Shown: positions 26,251 through 34,949, numbered from the stretch's first letter. The stretch is 64,000 bases of DNA from Polyangiaceae bacterium (GCA_020633205.1 JACKEB010000013.1:372001-436000); one strand, 5' to 3'. The notes: generated from the letters alone by a model not told the origin. A program made the numbers and translations.

Positions 26251-27327
26251 ATGTCGGACAGCGACGACAGCGAGAAAACAGAAGAACCGACACCAGAGAA
26301 ACGTCGCAAGGCGCGGGAAGACGGACAGTTCCCACGCGCAAAAGACTCTGGGCCAACCGTCGCGACCTTCGCCGCGCTCGGAACCATCTCCTTCACCGGC
26401 ACGCTGATGGGCGAACGCCTGGTAACCTTCGCCCAGCGCTCCTTCTCCGAGCCCTTCGAGCTAGTGCACGGAGACGTGGCCGTGGTCGGGCAACGCCTGA
26501 TGATGACCATCGCCGCGATCGTCATGCCCGTGCTACTCGCGGCGATGATCGGAGGCACAGCGATGGGCTTCGCCGAAGCAGGCTTGAACCCACGCTTCGA
26601 GCTCTTGGAGCCGAAGTGGGAGCGCCTCGATCCCATCAGCAAGATCACGCAGATGCTCTCGCCCAAGGCGGCGCTAGTCAACATCGTGCTCCAGCTCGGG
26701 CGCGTCGGTGCGTTGGCCGTCGTCGTCTACACCACCGTCGTCGACGCTTTGCCGCTCCTGATCCGCACCAGTCGAGCGGCCCTCGAAGGCGCCGTCCTAC
26801 AGGTCGGTGACTCCGTGATGACCCTCGCGGTCAGAGGCAGCATGGCGCTCGCGATCCTCGCCGCCCTCGACTACGGACAGAACTGGTTCAAGCACGAAAA
26901 CCAGCTAAAAATGAGCCGGCAGGAGCTAAAAGAAGAGCACCACCAGCAGGAAGGCGACCCCAAAGTGCGCGCACGGCAGAGGCAGCGCGCACGGGAGATG
27001 GCCAAACACGGCATGGTCCAGGCAGTAAAAGAAGCCGACGTGATCCTTGCCAACCCGACTCACGTCTCCGTCGCCATCCGCTACCGCGCGGATGAAGGAG
27101 CGCCCATCGTCGCCGCCAAAGGCTACGACGACATCGCGCTCTACATCCGCGAGCTAGCCAAAGAGCACCAAGTACCCATCATCACCAACGTGCCCCTCGC
27201 GCGAGGTCTTGCGTCAAAAGTCAAAGTCGGGAGGCACATCCCGCCGGAGATGTACGCGGCCGTCGCGGAAGTGTTGGCGTTGGTCTACCGCATGAAGGCG
27301 CAGGCGGGGCGGCGGGTTCGGGGGTAG
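26251..27327 (+). CDS. flhB: FlhB, export gate substrate-specificity switch
   Basis: The 358-residue protein begins with the charged SEKTEEPTPEKRRKAREDGQ motif, has four membrane helices, and carries the autocleavage site NPTH (268-271) followed by VSVAIRY. FlhB cleaves itself to switch from rod/hook to filament substrates with FliK. All key residues are present. It is the last flagellar gene of the plus-strand arm; microsatellite DNA begins right after its stop. Confidence 0.96.
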   Translation: MSDSDDSEKTEEPTPEKRRKAREDGQFPRAKDSGPTVATFAALGTISFTGTLMGERLVTFAQRSFSEPFELVHGDVAVVGQRLMMTIAAIVMPVLLAAMIGGTAMGFAEAGLNPRFELLEPKWERLDPISKITQMLSPKAALVNIVLQLGRVGALAVVVYTTVVDALPLLIRTSRAALEGAVLQVGDSVMTLAVRGSMALAILAALDYGQNWFKHENQLKMSRQELKEEHHQQEGDPKVRARQRQRAREMAKHGMVQAVKEADVILANPTHVSVAIRYRADEGAPIVAAKGYDDIALYIRELAKEHQVPIITNVPLARGLASKVKVGRHIPPEMYAAVAEVLALVYRMKAQAGRRVRG

Positions 27328-27346
27328 GGGCGGGTTTTTCGGGGAC

Positions 27347-27534
27347 TTCGGTTTTCGGTTTCGGTTTCGGTTTCGGTTTCGGCTCTGGCTCTGGCTCTGG
27401 CTCTGGCTCTTCGGGATCAGGATCGGGGATCGGGATCGGATCCGGGGATCGGGATCGGGATCGGGATCGGGATCGGGATCGGGATCGGGATCGGGATCGG
27501 GATCGGGATCGGGATCGGGATCGGGATCGGGATC
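27347..27534 (+). repeat. Three consecutive hexanucleotide microsatellites after flhB
   Basis: Downstream of flhB there are about 5 units of TTTCGG (to about 27381), then 4 of CTCTGG, then degenerate GGATCG copies and 15 perfect units of GGGATC (27445-27534). All have a 6-base period. Open frames across them in other directions give dipeptide repeats but have no start, domain or codon logic, so I treat the stretch as non-coding. A hairpin (GTGCCAG / CTGGCAC, 27574-27593) follows. Confidence 0.9.
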
Positions 27535-27660
27535 GGATTGTTTTGTTTCCGTGGGGTAGTGGTGGGCAGGCGCGTGCCAGCGGGGGCTGGCACTGGCGCC
27601 TGCGGGATGGGGTTGGGGCTTTTCGGGTTTTGGTTTGTCGGCTTCGCGGGTTTTTGCTCG

Positions 27661-27794
27661 GCCTCTCGGCGGGGGCTCGGGGTGAGCCCCGCCTCGGGGG
27701 CCTACGAAAGGCCTCTCGGCTCGGGGTGAGCCCCGCCTCGGGGCCATTGCTCGGCCTCTCGGCGGGGGCTCGGGGTGAGCCCCGCCTCGGGGCC
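27661..27794 (+). repeat. Three GC-rich direct repeats upstream of the S23-like gene
   Basis: The unit GCCTCTCGGCGGGGGCTCGG plus GTGAGCCCCGCCTCGGGGCC occurs at 27661-27702, as a shortened copy at 27711-27745, and again at 27754-27794. Each unit holds an internal inverted repeat (GGGGCTC / GAGCCCC), so each can form a hairpin. The array ends 20 bases before the start of the four-helix-bundle gene. Confidence 0.85.
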
Positions 27795-27814
27795 TCCTGA
27801 AAGGAGCCAAACCA

Positions 27815-28141
27815 ATGAGTCTTCAAGTTCTTGACCTTGCCCTCGATGGGATCTCTCAGCTGCGGCCCGTTGTTGCGCGCATCAAGCGGCACGACCGCCC
27901 GCTCGCGAAGCAGATCACGGACGCTGCAAACAGCGTCGTGCTCAACATTGGCGAAGGGGCATACAACGACCCCGGTACCAGCAAGGCACGCTATTTCACT
28001 GCCATGGGCAGCGCCAACGAGGTGCGCGTTGGCGTGCGTGCGGCGCTGTGTTGGGGCCACTTGAGCGAGGGGCAGGCGTCGGTCGTCGTCGAGCGCTACG
28101 ACCGAGTCGTGCGGGTGTTGTATCGCCTCGTGCACCGCTAG
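27815..28141 (+). CDS. Four-helix-bundle protein, S23/23S rRNA intervening-sequence family
   Basis: The 108-residue, all-helical protein has the family pattern IKRHDRPLAKQITDAANSVV, LNIGEGAYNDPGTSKARYF and AMGSANEVRVGVRAALCWG. The same fold includes proteins encoded in 23S rRNA intervening sequences and Avd of diversity-generating retroelements. Its function as a free-standing gene is unknown. AAGGAGCC precedes the ATG. A GC hairpin (28157-28178) follows. Its own repeats and its unrelated content suggest it arrived as a unit. Confidence 0.85.
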   Translation: MSLQVLDLALDGISQLRPVVARIKRHDRPLAKQITDAANSVVLNIGEGAYNDPGTSKARYFTAMGSANEVRVGVRAALCWGHLSEGQASVVVERYDRVVRVLYRLVHR

Positions 28142-28156
28142 CCCTAGAGACCACAA

Positions 28157-28178
28157 GGGCGCGTCCGCAGGCGCGCCC
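28157..28178 (+). terminator. Hairpin after the S23-like gene
   Basis: GGGCGCG (28157-28163) pairs with CGCGCCC (28172-28178). It lies 15 bases after the stop and just before the next gene; only a weak T content follows. Confidence 0.5.
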
Positions 28179-28196
28179 TCGTGATAGCCTCACTCT

Positions 28197-28960
28197 GTGG
28201 AATTGCCGTCGGGATCTCGACTGGTGTTGCTCATACTGCTCGGTGGTTGCTCGCCCGTGCCGGAAGCTCAAGCGCCGCCTTCGGAGCCGCCGGTTGTGCC
28301 GGTTGCTCACCTGCCCGAGCCCGACCCGCCAAAGCCCGATGCGCCCGAACTGTCAGCAGAGCCGGTAGAGGAGCCAGTAGAGGAGCCAGCCAAACCGCCA
28401 ATGCTCAGGGCCTCCAGCCGGAGGACTGGCTCGTCGCCCATGAAGTGCCTGCCCCGACCGCTGCTGCATTCGTTAGGAACCTTATCCGCGTGGAACCAGC
28501 AGAGGATTACACGTGTGAGGGCGTCGTGGTGGGCACGCAGGAGCTGCTCGATTGTCGCGTCTTGCGCTTGGTCGACCAGAAGGACATGACCCGCGTAACC
28601 TATCAGCGCGTGCTTGTCTCCGTTGCGAAGGCGAAGCCGACCGTCGCACTCAAGCTCACCACCACTATCCAGTCGATGGATGTAGAGGAGCCGCTCCAGC
28701 CACCTCTGCTGGAGCTCGCGCTCACCTACGCTGAGGGCTCCAGCCTGATCGTGGATGACCGCGATGGGTACAACGGCTGCGACCCCGCGATCGCGAGCGC
28801 CCGCGAGGTCGAACGCAGCGCAAGCAAAGCCTGGGGCAGCTTCGATTTGAAACTGATACGCGCCGCCTGTGCGGCGCGCGGCGTGTATCGCTTTCAAGCT
28901 GGGCGCTTCGTGCGCCGCGTGGGGCCGAAGCGTGGGGCGCCGGGCACCAGCGGGCCGTAG
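28197..28960 (+). pseudogene. Lipoprotein gene with an apparent frameshift
   Basis: The N-terminal half reads from GTG 28197 as a lipoprotein: hydrophobic stretch LVLLILLGG, lipobox Cys, then a Pro/Glu-rich linker (EEPVEEPAKPP). That frame then turns to nonsense and stops at 28589. A second frame, open from before 28400 to 28960, gives a plausible folded C-terminal domain (PEDWLVAHEV, TRVTYQRVLVSVAKAKPTVA). The two halves join if one base is missing near 28394-28415: the 764-base span would become 255 codons. It is either a real pseudogene, a programmed shift or a sequence error. Function unknown. Confidence 0.7.
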
Positions 28961-28995
28961 CGCGGGGATGCGTATCGGCTAGACTCGTGCGCACC

Positions 28996-29670
28996 ATGGG
29001 CTTGGACGCTTCCGTGCGCTGTCGCTGTTTCGAGGAGGGAAGGTACTCCAAGCCGCCGTTCCCGATTTGCATCGATGAGGAGTCAGGGTTTCCAGCGCTT
29101 CAGGGGCAACGAACGCCGGAGGAAGAGTCGGAGTTCGAGCGTTGGCTGCCGAAGGCCTGTGAGCATGGCGAAATGATGCTCGCCTTCGAGTGGATCTCGA
29201 ACTGGAGCTGGGTCAACGCTTTTCATCGGCTCCTGCATGCTATGCCAGAGCGCACCCCTCGATTGTTGTCGGTCCTGCCGACCGAGAATTCTGGTCTGGT
29301 AGCCGTCGGTGACGCTGAGTATTGCCTTGCGGAACTAGATTCTTTCGAGCGAACCTTTCACGGCGAGCTGGTGGAAGTGCTCGACCAGGAAGACCACTTC
29401 CGAGTGGTTGCGTTCCTCGTTGCAAACGGCGACGGACATGGCAGCTGGGAGAACGGCAGGTGGGAGGTCGGCACGGATGTGGAGGGCGTCTATTTCCGGC
29501 AACGCTCGGGGGCGCGCCAAGTGTTGCGGCCGGGTGCCGAGCGTGTCGGCGAAGACGAACGCTACGTGGTCGTGATCCGTCGTGCGGCTGAGTTTACTCA
29601 CCTGCTGGAGCCGCTGCGTATCGTCCTCCAAGCGTCGGTCGACAGCGGAAACCCTGTGCGCTGGAGCTAG
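28996..29670 (+). CDS. Conserved-looking protein of unknown function
   Basis: From the ATG at 28996 the product is 224 residues, soluble, without signal peptide. It opens MGLDASVRCRCFEEGRYSKP and is rich in Trp and acidic residues; I do not recognise a domain. It stands alone, with about 35 bases before it and a 160-base gap after it. A longer reading from GTG 28987 adds only three residues. Confidence 0.65.
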   Translation: MGLDASVRCRCFEEGRYSKPPFPICIDEESGFPALQGQRTPEEESEFERWLPKACEHGEMMLAFEWISNWSWVNAFHRLLHAMPERTPRLLSVLPTENSGLVAVGDAEYCLAELDSFERTFHGELVEVLDQEDHFRVVAFLVANGDGHGSWENGRWEVGTDVEGVYFRQRSGARQVLRPGAERVGEDERYVVVIRRAAEFTHLLEPLRIVLQASVDSGNPVRWS

Positions 29671-29831
29671 AGTGCAGCGGGTCCGTTGTGTGTTAGTCTC
29701 TTGAAGATCAAGAGGCGTTCGTGCTCTCGCGGGCGCTCCTTATTCAGAACAAGCGAGCCGCAGGACGTGAGCAGGACCTGGTGGACGTTCACTGGCTTGA
29801 AAAGCACTCGCGAACCGAGCCGTGAGCTGAC

Positions 29832-30260
29832 CTAGATCGCGCCGCAGTTGCCGCTGCACAGGTAGCGCAGGTCGGCTTCGCGGATGGCTCCGCAGTTGCC
29901 GCTGCAGGCGTAGCGGGCGTCGTCGTTGCGGATGGCTCCGCAGTTGCCACTGCAGGCGTAGCGGGCGTCGTCGTTGCGGATGGCGCCGCAGTTGCCGCCA
30001 CACAGGTAGCGCACGTCGTCGTTGCGAATGGCTCCGCAGTTCTTGCTGCAGAAATAGCGGGCGTCGGCGTTACGGATGGCGCCGCAGTTGTTGCTGCACA
30101 GGTAGCGTAGATCATCCCCGCGGATCCCGAGCAGGAAGGCTGCAGCGGCTTTCGCGCTGGCCTTCGGCTTCTCGTCGTCGCCCGCCGCAGCCGACGACGT
30201 CTGCGCGACGACGAATCCAATCAGCGCGCATGCCGCAAGCGAGCTTCGCAACCAACGCAT
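29832..30260 (-). CDS. Secreted protein of six 16-residue Cys repeats
   Basis: The 142-residue precursor has a signal peptide (about 1-24) and a Lys/Ala-rich linker. Six tandem repeats of 16 residues follow with consensus RNDDARYACSGNCGAI (DNA period 48 bases, 29835-30122), ending at the stop codon. Each unit has Cys-x3-Cys and an invariant NCGAI. The ATG at 30260 is preferred over a GTG three codons upstream. Twelve evenly spaced cysteines suggest disulfides, metal binding or modification. I know no family with this repeat. It is divergent from the lipoprotein gene at 30346. Confidence 0.75.
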   Translation of the reverse strand: MRWLRSSLAACALIGFVVAQTSSAAAGDDEKPKASAKAAAAFLLGIRGDDLRYLCSNNCGAIRNADARYFCSKNCGAIRNDDVRYLCGGNCGAIRNDDARYACSGNCGAIRNDDARYACSGNCGAIREADLRYLCSGNCGAI

Positions 30261-30345
30261 GTCGGGCACTCTAGCCCCTGCTGCTGCTCATGCAAAATCA
30301 GGCGGCGCGCTTGACGCAGCGCCCCGTGATTCCGGAGGATGTGCC

Positions 30346-30906
30346 ATGTTTTCCAAGCCGTATTTGCTCTGCGTCGTGCCGGTCCTGCTGCTGAGCGCCT
30401 GTGACGAGCAGGAAGCGCCAAGCGCGGCGAGCTCGGCGACTAGCTCCGCAGCACCACTGGACTCCGCAGCCGTCATGGAGAAAACGCTTGCGGGCGCTGA
30501 AGCGAAGGCCCACTTGATCGGCATCACTCGTGGCGTGATGGCGGCCGCGTTGAAGGAACCTGCGGCGAGCGACACGCTCCCGACGGATGATGACCAAGGC
30601 AGCAGCAAGAAGCTGCCCGACAACGCGAAGCCGGTTCCCGCCAACGCGGACGACGTGAAGGGCAAGGCGTACACGAGCACGCCCGCGGACTGGGAGGCGT
30701 GGGCACCCATCGGCTTCCGCCTGAGCTCCCCGCAGAAGTGCCAGTATGAGTGGACGCGGGAGGAGGACACCCGGGGCTACGCGAGCGCCAAGTGCGACTT
30801 CGACGGCGACGGCAAGCTAGACCTGCACGCCAAGCAGCGCGTCATCATCCTCGACGGCGTGCCCAAGGTGGGCGTGCTCGAAGAGGTGGTTCCCCTGCAG
30901 AAGTGA
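30346..30906 (+). CDS. Lipoprotein with C-terminal DGDG motif
   Basis: The ATG at 30346 has GGAGG eight bases upstream. The 186-residue precursor has a lipoprotein signal (LLLSAC), a Ser/Ala-rich linker, and a C-terminal domain with WEAWAPIGFRLSSPQKCQYE and SAKCDFDGDGKLDLH. The FDGDGKLD stretch resembles a calcium-binding loop and recalls pilin-like C-terminal domains of delta-type bacteria, but there is no prepilin leader. It converges with fliA, ending 7 bases before the fliA stop. Confidence 0.7.
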   Translation: MFSKPYLLCVVPVLLLSACDEQEAPSAASSATSSAAPLDSAAVMEKTLAGAEAKAHLIGITRGVMAAALKEPAASDTLPTDDDQGSSKKLPDNAKPVPANADDVKGKAYTSTPADWEAWAPIGFRLSSPQKCQYEWTREEDTRGYASAKCDFDGDGKLDLHAKQRVIILDGVPKVGVLEEVVPLQK

Positions 30907-30913
30907 AGGCGGC

Positions 30914-31696
30914 TCAGCGCCTGGCTTTGGGCGCGCCGTTTCGCCGCCGTGCGCGCTTGCGCATTGGCTTGCCGTCCAGTACCGCGCGGATCAAGTGCAC
31001 GGCTTCGGTGTGCAGCTGGCACACGCGGCTCTCGGTCACGCCCAGCACTTCGCCGATCTCGCGGAAGCTGCAGTCCTCTTGGTAGTAGAGCGCGAGCACC
31101 ATCTGCAAGCGCTCCGGTAGCTCGTCGATGGCGTTTGCGACGGCGCCAATGATTTCTTGTTTGGCGGCTTGCGTCTCAGGAGACGCTTCATGGGTGTCGG
31201 GCTCCGCGATGTCCGTGAGCTCGAGCCGTGCGAAGCCTGCTTCGCCGATTTGACCCAGCAGGTCTTGGTACTCTTCGAGGGGAAGCCCGAGCTCCGCAGC
31301 CACTTCGTCTTCCGCTGGCGCGCGACCCAGGCGCGCGGTCAGCTCCGACACGGCCTGGGTGATCTTCCGCGACGCGCCGCGCATCTTGCGGCTCATCGGG
31401 TCGAGCATGCGCAGGTAGTCGAGGATGGCGCCGCGCACTCGATACGACGCATAGGCCTCGAAGTGGTCGTCAGTCATGTCCTCGGTGCGGCGCCCAAGAG
31501 CCTCCACCATGCCCATCCAACCAGCGCTGATCACGTCGTCGATGGTGATGGAGGAGGGCAGCGTGCGCACGGTGCGCATCGCGATGCGGCGCACTACCGG
31601 GAGGTAACGGTCGTAGACTTCGCGTTGTGCGCGGACTGATGTAGCTAGGGCGCTCGGGCTCTCTGACCCGGTGCCGAGTTGGGGCTCGTTGTTCAT
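30914..31696 (-). CDS. fliA: FliA, flagellar sigma factor 28
   Basis: The ATG at 31696 overlaps the flhF stop (ATGA) and has GGAGG upstream, giving 260 residues; longer readings are not credible. Sigma regions 2, 3 and 4 are present: ISAGWMGMVEALGRR with YASYRVRGAILDYLRMLDPM, then RKITQAVSELTARLGRAP, and ALYYQEDCSFREIGEVLGVT for promoter -35 binding. It directs late flagellar genes and is held by FlgM (5114). The basic tail (KRARRRNGAPKARR) is an add-on. Confidence 0.94.
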   Translation of the reverse strand: MNNEPQLGTGSESPSALATSVRAQREVYDRYLPVVRRIAMRTVRTLPSSITIDDVISAGWMGMVEALGRRTEDMTDDHFEAYASYRVRGAILDYLRMLDPMSRKMRGASRKITQAVSELTARLGRAPAEDEVAAELGLPLEEYQDLLGQIGEAGFARLELTDIAEPDTHEASPETQAAKQEIIGAVANAIDELPERLQMVLALYYQEDCSFREIGEVLGVTESRVCQLHTEAVHLIRAVLDGKPMRKRARRRNGAPKARR

Positions 31697-32817
31697 GATG
31701 CCTCCGGAAGGATCGCCTCCAAGAGGGAGTCGAGCTCGGGGTTGTGGATGTCCTCGGGGACCCGCGGTCCGTCGCAGACGAAGGCGATGGGCAGGCCACT
31801 GGGCATGGCGGCGTGGAGCACACCACCCAGCTGCTCGCACTCGTCCACCTTCGAGATCACCAGGGCGCTGACGCCCGGGTCCTCGTACTGGCGCTTGATG
31901 CGTTCGACGTCGCGGGCGCGCATCCAGCCTGGCAGCACCAGCAGCGTCTCCTGGGTGATTGAGCAGCTCTGCAGGCAGCGGGAGAGGAGCGCCGTGGGAC
32001 CGTAGTCATTCGGGGTGCGCCCGGGGGTGTCGACGAGGATTACTTCCGCGCGGGTACGAGCGATGGCTTCCGCGAAGTCGTCGTGTCGCTTGATCACCTC
32101 GAGCTCGATCCCCAGGAGTTGTGCGTAGCGGCGCCATTGCTCCACGGCGCCGACGCGGAAAGTATCTAGCGTCAGCACCGCGACCGAGCGCCCGAGGTCA
32201 AGCTTCGCCTGAGCTGCCAGCTTCGCCAGGGTGGTCGTCTTGCCTACTCCCGTCGGACCCACCACCGTGAGCACCTGACGCCCCGGGCGGTTTAGCAGGT
32301 TCGGCAGCAGCAGCAGGCGCTCGCCGATGCGTTTCCTCAGCCAGCGCTTGAGCGCCGCTTCGTCCTTGGCGACGCGGCCGGCGCCGCGAGCGAGCTCCTG
32401 GCTGAGCTTGCCCTCGATGCCGATGCTGTGGAGCAGCTGCTGCACCCGCTCCTTTGGCGGACGCGACGCGTTGATCTCTTCGAGCATTGCGCGCAGCTCC
32501 AGCAGCTCTCGTTCGATCTCCGCGGGAGCCATGTTGCGCAACGCAGAGGGCGCCTCGCGCTCGCTCCCGCGACGGGGAGTCTTCGGCATGTTCCAGCGCC
32601 GAACGCTGCGCTTTGGCGCTGACTGTTCTTGTAGCTCAGGGGTGAAGGGCTTGGCGCGGGAGTTCTGGCCAGGGCCTGCGGTCACTTCGACATAGCCACC
32701 GCGACCACCGCTTGACACTTGCCGCGTGGATTCGATGACGGCGTCAGCTCCCAGTGCGGCGCGCACGTGGGCGAGGGCTTCGCGAACATCGTTTCCTCGA
32801 AAGACTTGCTGGGTCAT
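31693..32817 (-). CDS. flhF: FlhF, SRP-type GTPase for flagellar placement
   Basis: The 374-residue protein has the FlhF N-terminus (REALAHVRAALGADAVIEST) and the NG domain with Walker A GPTGVGKTT (187-195), then VILVDTPGRTPNDYG and SALVISKVDECEQLGG. FlhF marks the pole or site where the MS-ring forms. Normally flhG (a MinD-like ATPase) follows; here fliA follows directly with a four-base overlap and flhG is absent. Confidence 0.94.
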   Translation of the reverse strand: MTQQVFRGNDVREALAHVRAALGADAVIESTRQVSSGGRGGYVEVTAGPGQNSRAKPFTPELQEQSAPKRSVRRWNMPKTPRRGSEREAPSALRNMAPAEIERELLELRAMLEEINASRPPKERVQQLLHSIGIEGKLSQELARGAGRVAKDEAALKRWLRKRIGERLLLLPNLLNRPGRQVLTVVGPTGVGKTTTLAKLAAQAKLDLGRSVAVLTLDTFRVGAVEQWRRYAQLLGIELEVIKRHDDFAEAIARTRAEVILVDTPGRTPNDYGPTALLSRCLQSCSITQETLLVLPGWMRARDVERIKRQYEDPGVSALVISKVDECEQLGGVLHAAMPSGLPIAFVCDGPRVPEDIHNPELDSLLEAILPEAS

Positions 32818-32847
32818 GGCGGAGTTCCTGGGTCAGAGGGGGCGAGC

Positions 32848-34938
32848 TCAAGCGCTCGCGCGGGGGGCCGCGTTGAAGGACACGGTTTCGATGGGACGGA
32901 TGGCGGCGCCTGGCTCGAGCTCGCGGAAGGAGAGCACTCCGAGTTGAGGGCAGCGCCGCTCGGCGAAGGCGCGCACGTAGCGCCTCAGGTCAGGGCTGGT
33001 GATGACGCACGGCCTGCGGCCGGTGTTTTCCATGCGTTGCACCGCGGAGGCGAGCTGGTCGCCGAGGCGGCGAGCCATCTCCGGGTCGAGGGCGCCACCG
33101 GTGCCCGCGGCTATTTCCTGGAGGGAACGGCGGAACATCTCCTCCACCTGGGCGTCGAGCACCAGGGTCGCGAGGTGTCCTTCGTTGTCGGTATGAGCGG
33201 CGGTGATTTGACGCGACAGGCGTTGACGCACCATCTCCGTCAGCTGCTCGGTGTCTCGGGTGCTTGGCGCTATCTCGATCAGCGCCTCGAGGATGGTCCT
33301 GAGGTCGCGAATCGAGACTTGTTCCTTGACGAGATTGCGCATCACCTTGAGCACCTCACCGAACGTCAGCAAGTTCGGTACCAAGTCGTCGACCAGCTTC
33401 GGGTTGCCCTTGGAGAACACGTCGAACAGGTGTTGGAGCTCTGCGCGACCGAGGATTTGGTGAGCCGAGCTACGCGCGACTTCCGCCAAGTGAGTGGCGA
33501 TCACCGTCGTGTGGTCGACGACGGCGTAGCCCAGTGCCTCCGCCAGCTCCCGCTCGCGCGAAGGGATCCAGCGCGCTGGAGTGCCGAACGCGGGATCGCG
33601 CGTTGCTTCGCCGTCGATGGGTGGGGCGGTACCGCTCGGATCCAGAGCGAGCAGCCGGCCTGCGCGCAGGTTGCCCTTTGCCAGCTCGGTTCCCAGGAGC
33701 ATCATGCGGTACGTGCTCGGCTCGAGCTGCAGATTGTCTCGAATGTGGACCGGCGGAATCACCACGCCCAGATCCAGGGCGAGCTGCTTGCGCAGCCCGG
33801 AGATGCGGTCCACCAGGTTGCCGCCAGACTTGGGATCTACCGCGTGGATCAGCTCGTAGCCGACCTCGAGCGCCATCACGTCGAGGGGCAACGCCTCCTC
33901 GAGCTCTTCAGTTGGGCTCTTGGGCTTCTCCACGACTTCAGGTGGAGGGGCGAGTTCGAGCGCTTCTTCCTTCTTTCCGCGTTGGTACGCGGTCCAGCCA
34001 AGCGCCGCGGCGATCGCCAGGAACGGCACGGCGGGCATTCCGGGCACCAAGGCCATCACCGCCATCATCCCGCCGGTCGCGGCGACGGCCTTGCGGCTCC
34101 CGAGGAGCTGGCCACTCAACGCCCGGCCGAGCTGTTCGCCGGTTGCGGAGCGCGTGACGACGACGCCGCTCGCGGTGCTCATCAACAACGCCGGCATCTG
34201 AGAGACCAGCGCGTCACCGACCGAGAGAATGGAGAAGGTCCTTGCGGCGTCGCCGATGTTCATCCCCGCGGCAACACCCAGCGCGAGCCCCGCCACCAGG
34301 TTGATCGCCGTGATCAAGAGCCCAGCGATCGCATCGCCTTTGACGAACTTGCTCGCACCGTCCATGGCGCCGAAGAAGTCCGCTTCGCGCTCGAGTTCTC
34401 CTCGCCGCGTCCGCGCTTGCTCAGGTGAAATTTGGCCGGCGTTGAGATCGGCGTCGATCGCCATCTGCTTACCGGGCATGCCGTCGAGGGCGAAGCGCGC
34501 AGCCACTTCAGCGACGCGTCCTGAACCTTTGGTGACCACGACGAAGTTGATCACCACCAGGATCAAGAACACGACGAGGCCGACGACGACGTTGCCGCCG
34601 ACCACGAAGTTGCCGAAGGTCATGATGACCTGTCCGGCGGCGTCCTGACCTTCAGCGCCGTGGAGCAAGATCAAACGCGTCGTCGCGATGTTGACTGACA
34701 GCCGGAGCAGCGTCGCGACCAAGACGACCGCAGGAAAGGCGCTGAACTCCAGCGGCTTCTCCATGAACAGGCCGATCAGAAACACGCCGATGGCCAGCGC
34801 CATGCTGACGGCGAGCAGCACATCCACCAGAAACGGCGGCATGGGCAGCACCATCATCATGATGATCCCCACCACGCCGATCGGAACCGTCAGATCGTTG
34901 GGCGATCCCTTCTTGCTATCGGCGACGGCGGAACTCAC
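32848..34938 (-). CDS. flhA: FlhA, flagellar export gate protein
   Basis: The 696-residue protein has about eight membrane helices in the first 330 residues, including LPMPPFLVDVLLAVSMALAI and the conserved FHIPEP-type region (FALDGMPGKQMAIDADLNAG). A large cytoplasmic domain follows, ending near CPQLGVLSFRELEPGAAIRP. FlhA uses the proton motive force and sorts export substrates. The length is normal. The start is a GTG without a clear ribosome-binding site, 13 bases after a -24/-12 element. Confidence 0.95.
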   Translation of the reverse strand: MSSAVADSKKGSPNDLTVPIGVVGIIMMMVLPMPPFLVDVLLAVSMALAIGVFLIGLFMEKPLEFSAFPAVVLVATLLRLSVNIATTRLILLHGAEGQDAAGQVIMTFGNFVVGGNVVVGLVVFLILVVINFVVVTKGSGRVAEVAARFALDGMPGKQMAIDADLNAGQISPEQARTRRGELEREADFFGAMDGASKFVKGDAIAGLLITAINLVAGLALGVAAGMNIGDAARTFSILSVGDALVSQMPALLMSTASGVVVTRSATGEQLGRALSGQLLGSRKAVAATGGMMAVMALVPGMPAVPFLAIAAALGWTAYQRGKKEEALELAPPPEVVEKPKSPTEELEEALPLDVMALEVGYELIHAVDPKSGGNLVDRISGLRKQLALDLGVVIPPVHIRDNLQLEPSTYRMMLLGTELAKGNLRAGRLLALDPSGTAPPIDGEATRDPAFGTPARWIPSRERELAEALGYAVVDHTTVIATHLAEVARSSAHQILGRAELQHLFDVFSKGNPKLVDDLVPNLLTFGEVLKVMRNLVKEQVSIRDLRTILEALIEIAPSTRDTEQLTEMVRQRLSRQITAAHTDNEGHLATLVLDAQVEEMFRRSLQEIAAGTGGALDPEMARRLGDQLASAVQRMENTGRRPCVITSPDLRRYVRAFAERRCPQLGVLSFRELEPGAAIRPIETVSFNAAPRASA

Positions 34939-34949
34939 GCGGCCAGGTT

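Noticed and set aside
27214..28156. Long minus-strand frames across the microsatellites and GC repeats
   Set aside because: They are dipeptide and Pro/Arg low-complexity products of the repeats, antisense to flhB and the S23-like gene, without start site or domain.
29740..30220. Other frames through the 48-base repeats
   Set aside because: Because 48 is a multiple of three all frames stay open; only the minus frame from 30260 has a signal peptide and conserved Cys pattern.
30346..30906. Type IV pilin-like protein
   Set aside because: The C-terminus recalls pilin-like domains, but the N-terminus is a lipoprotein signal with a lipobox, not a prepilin leader.
32719..34428. 569-codon plus-strand frame
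   Set aside because: It lies opposite flhA, which is unmistakable; the product has no domain pattern.
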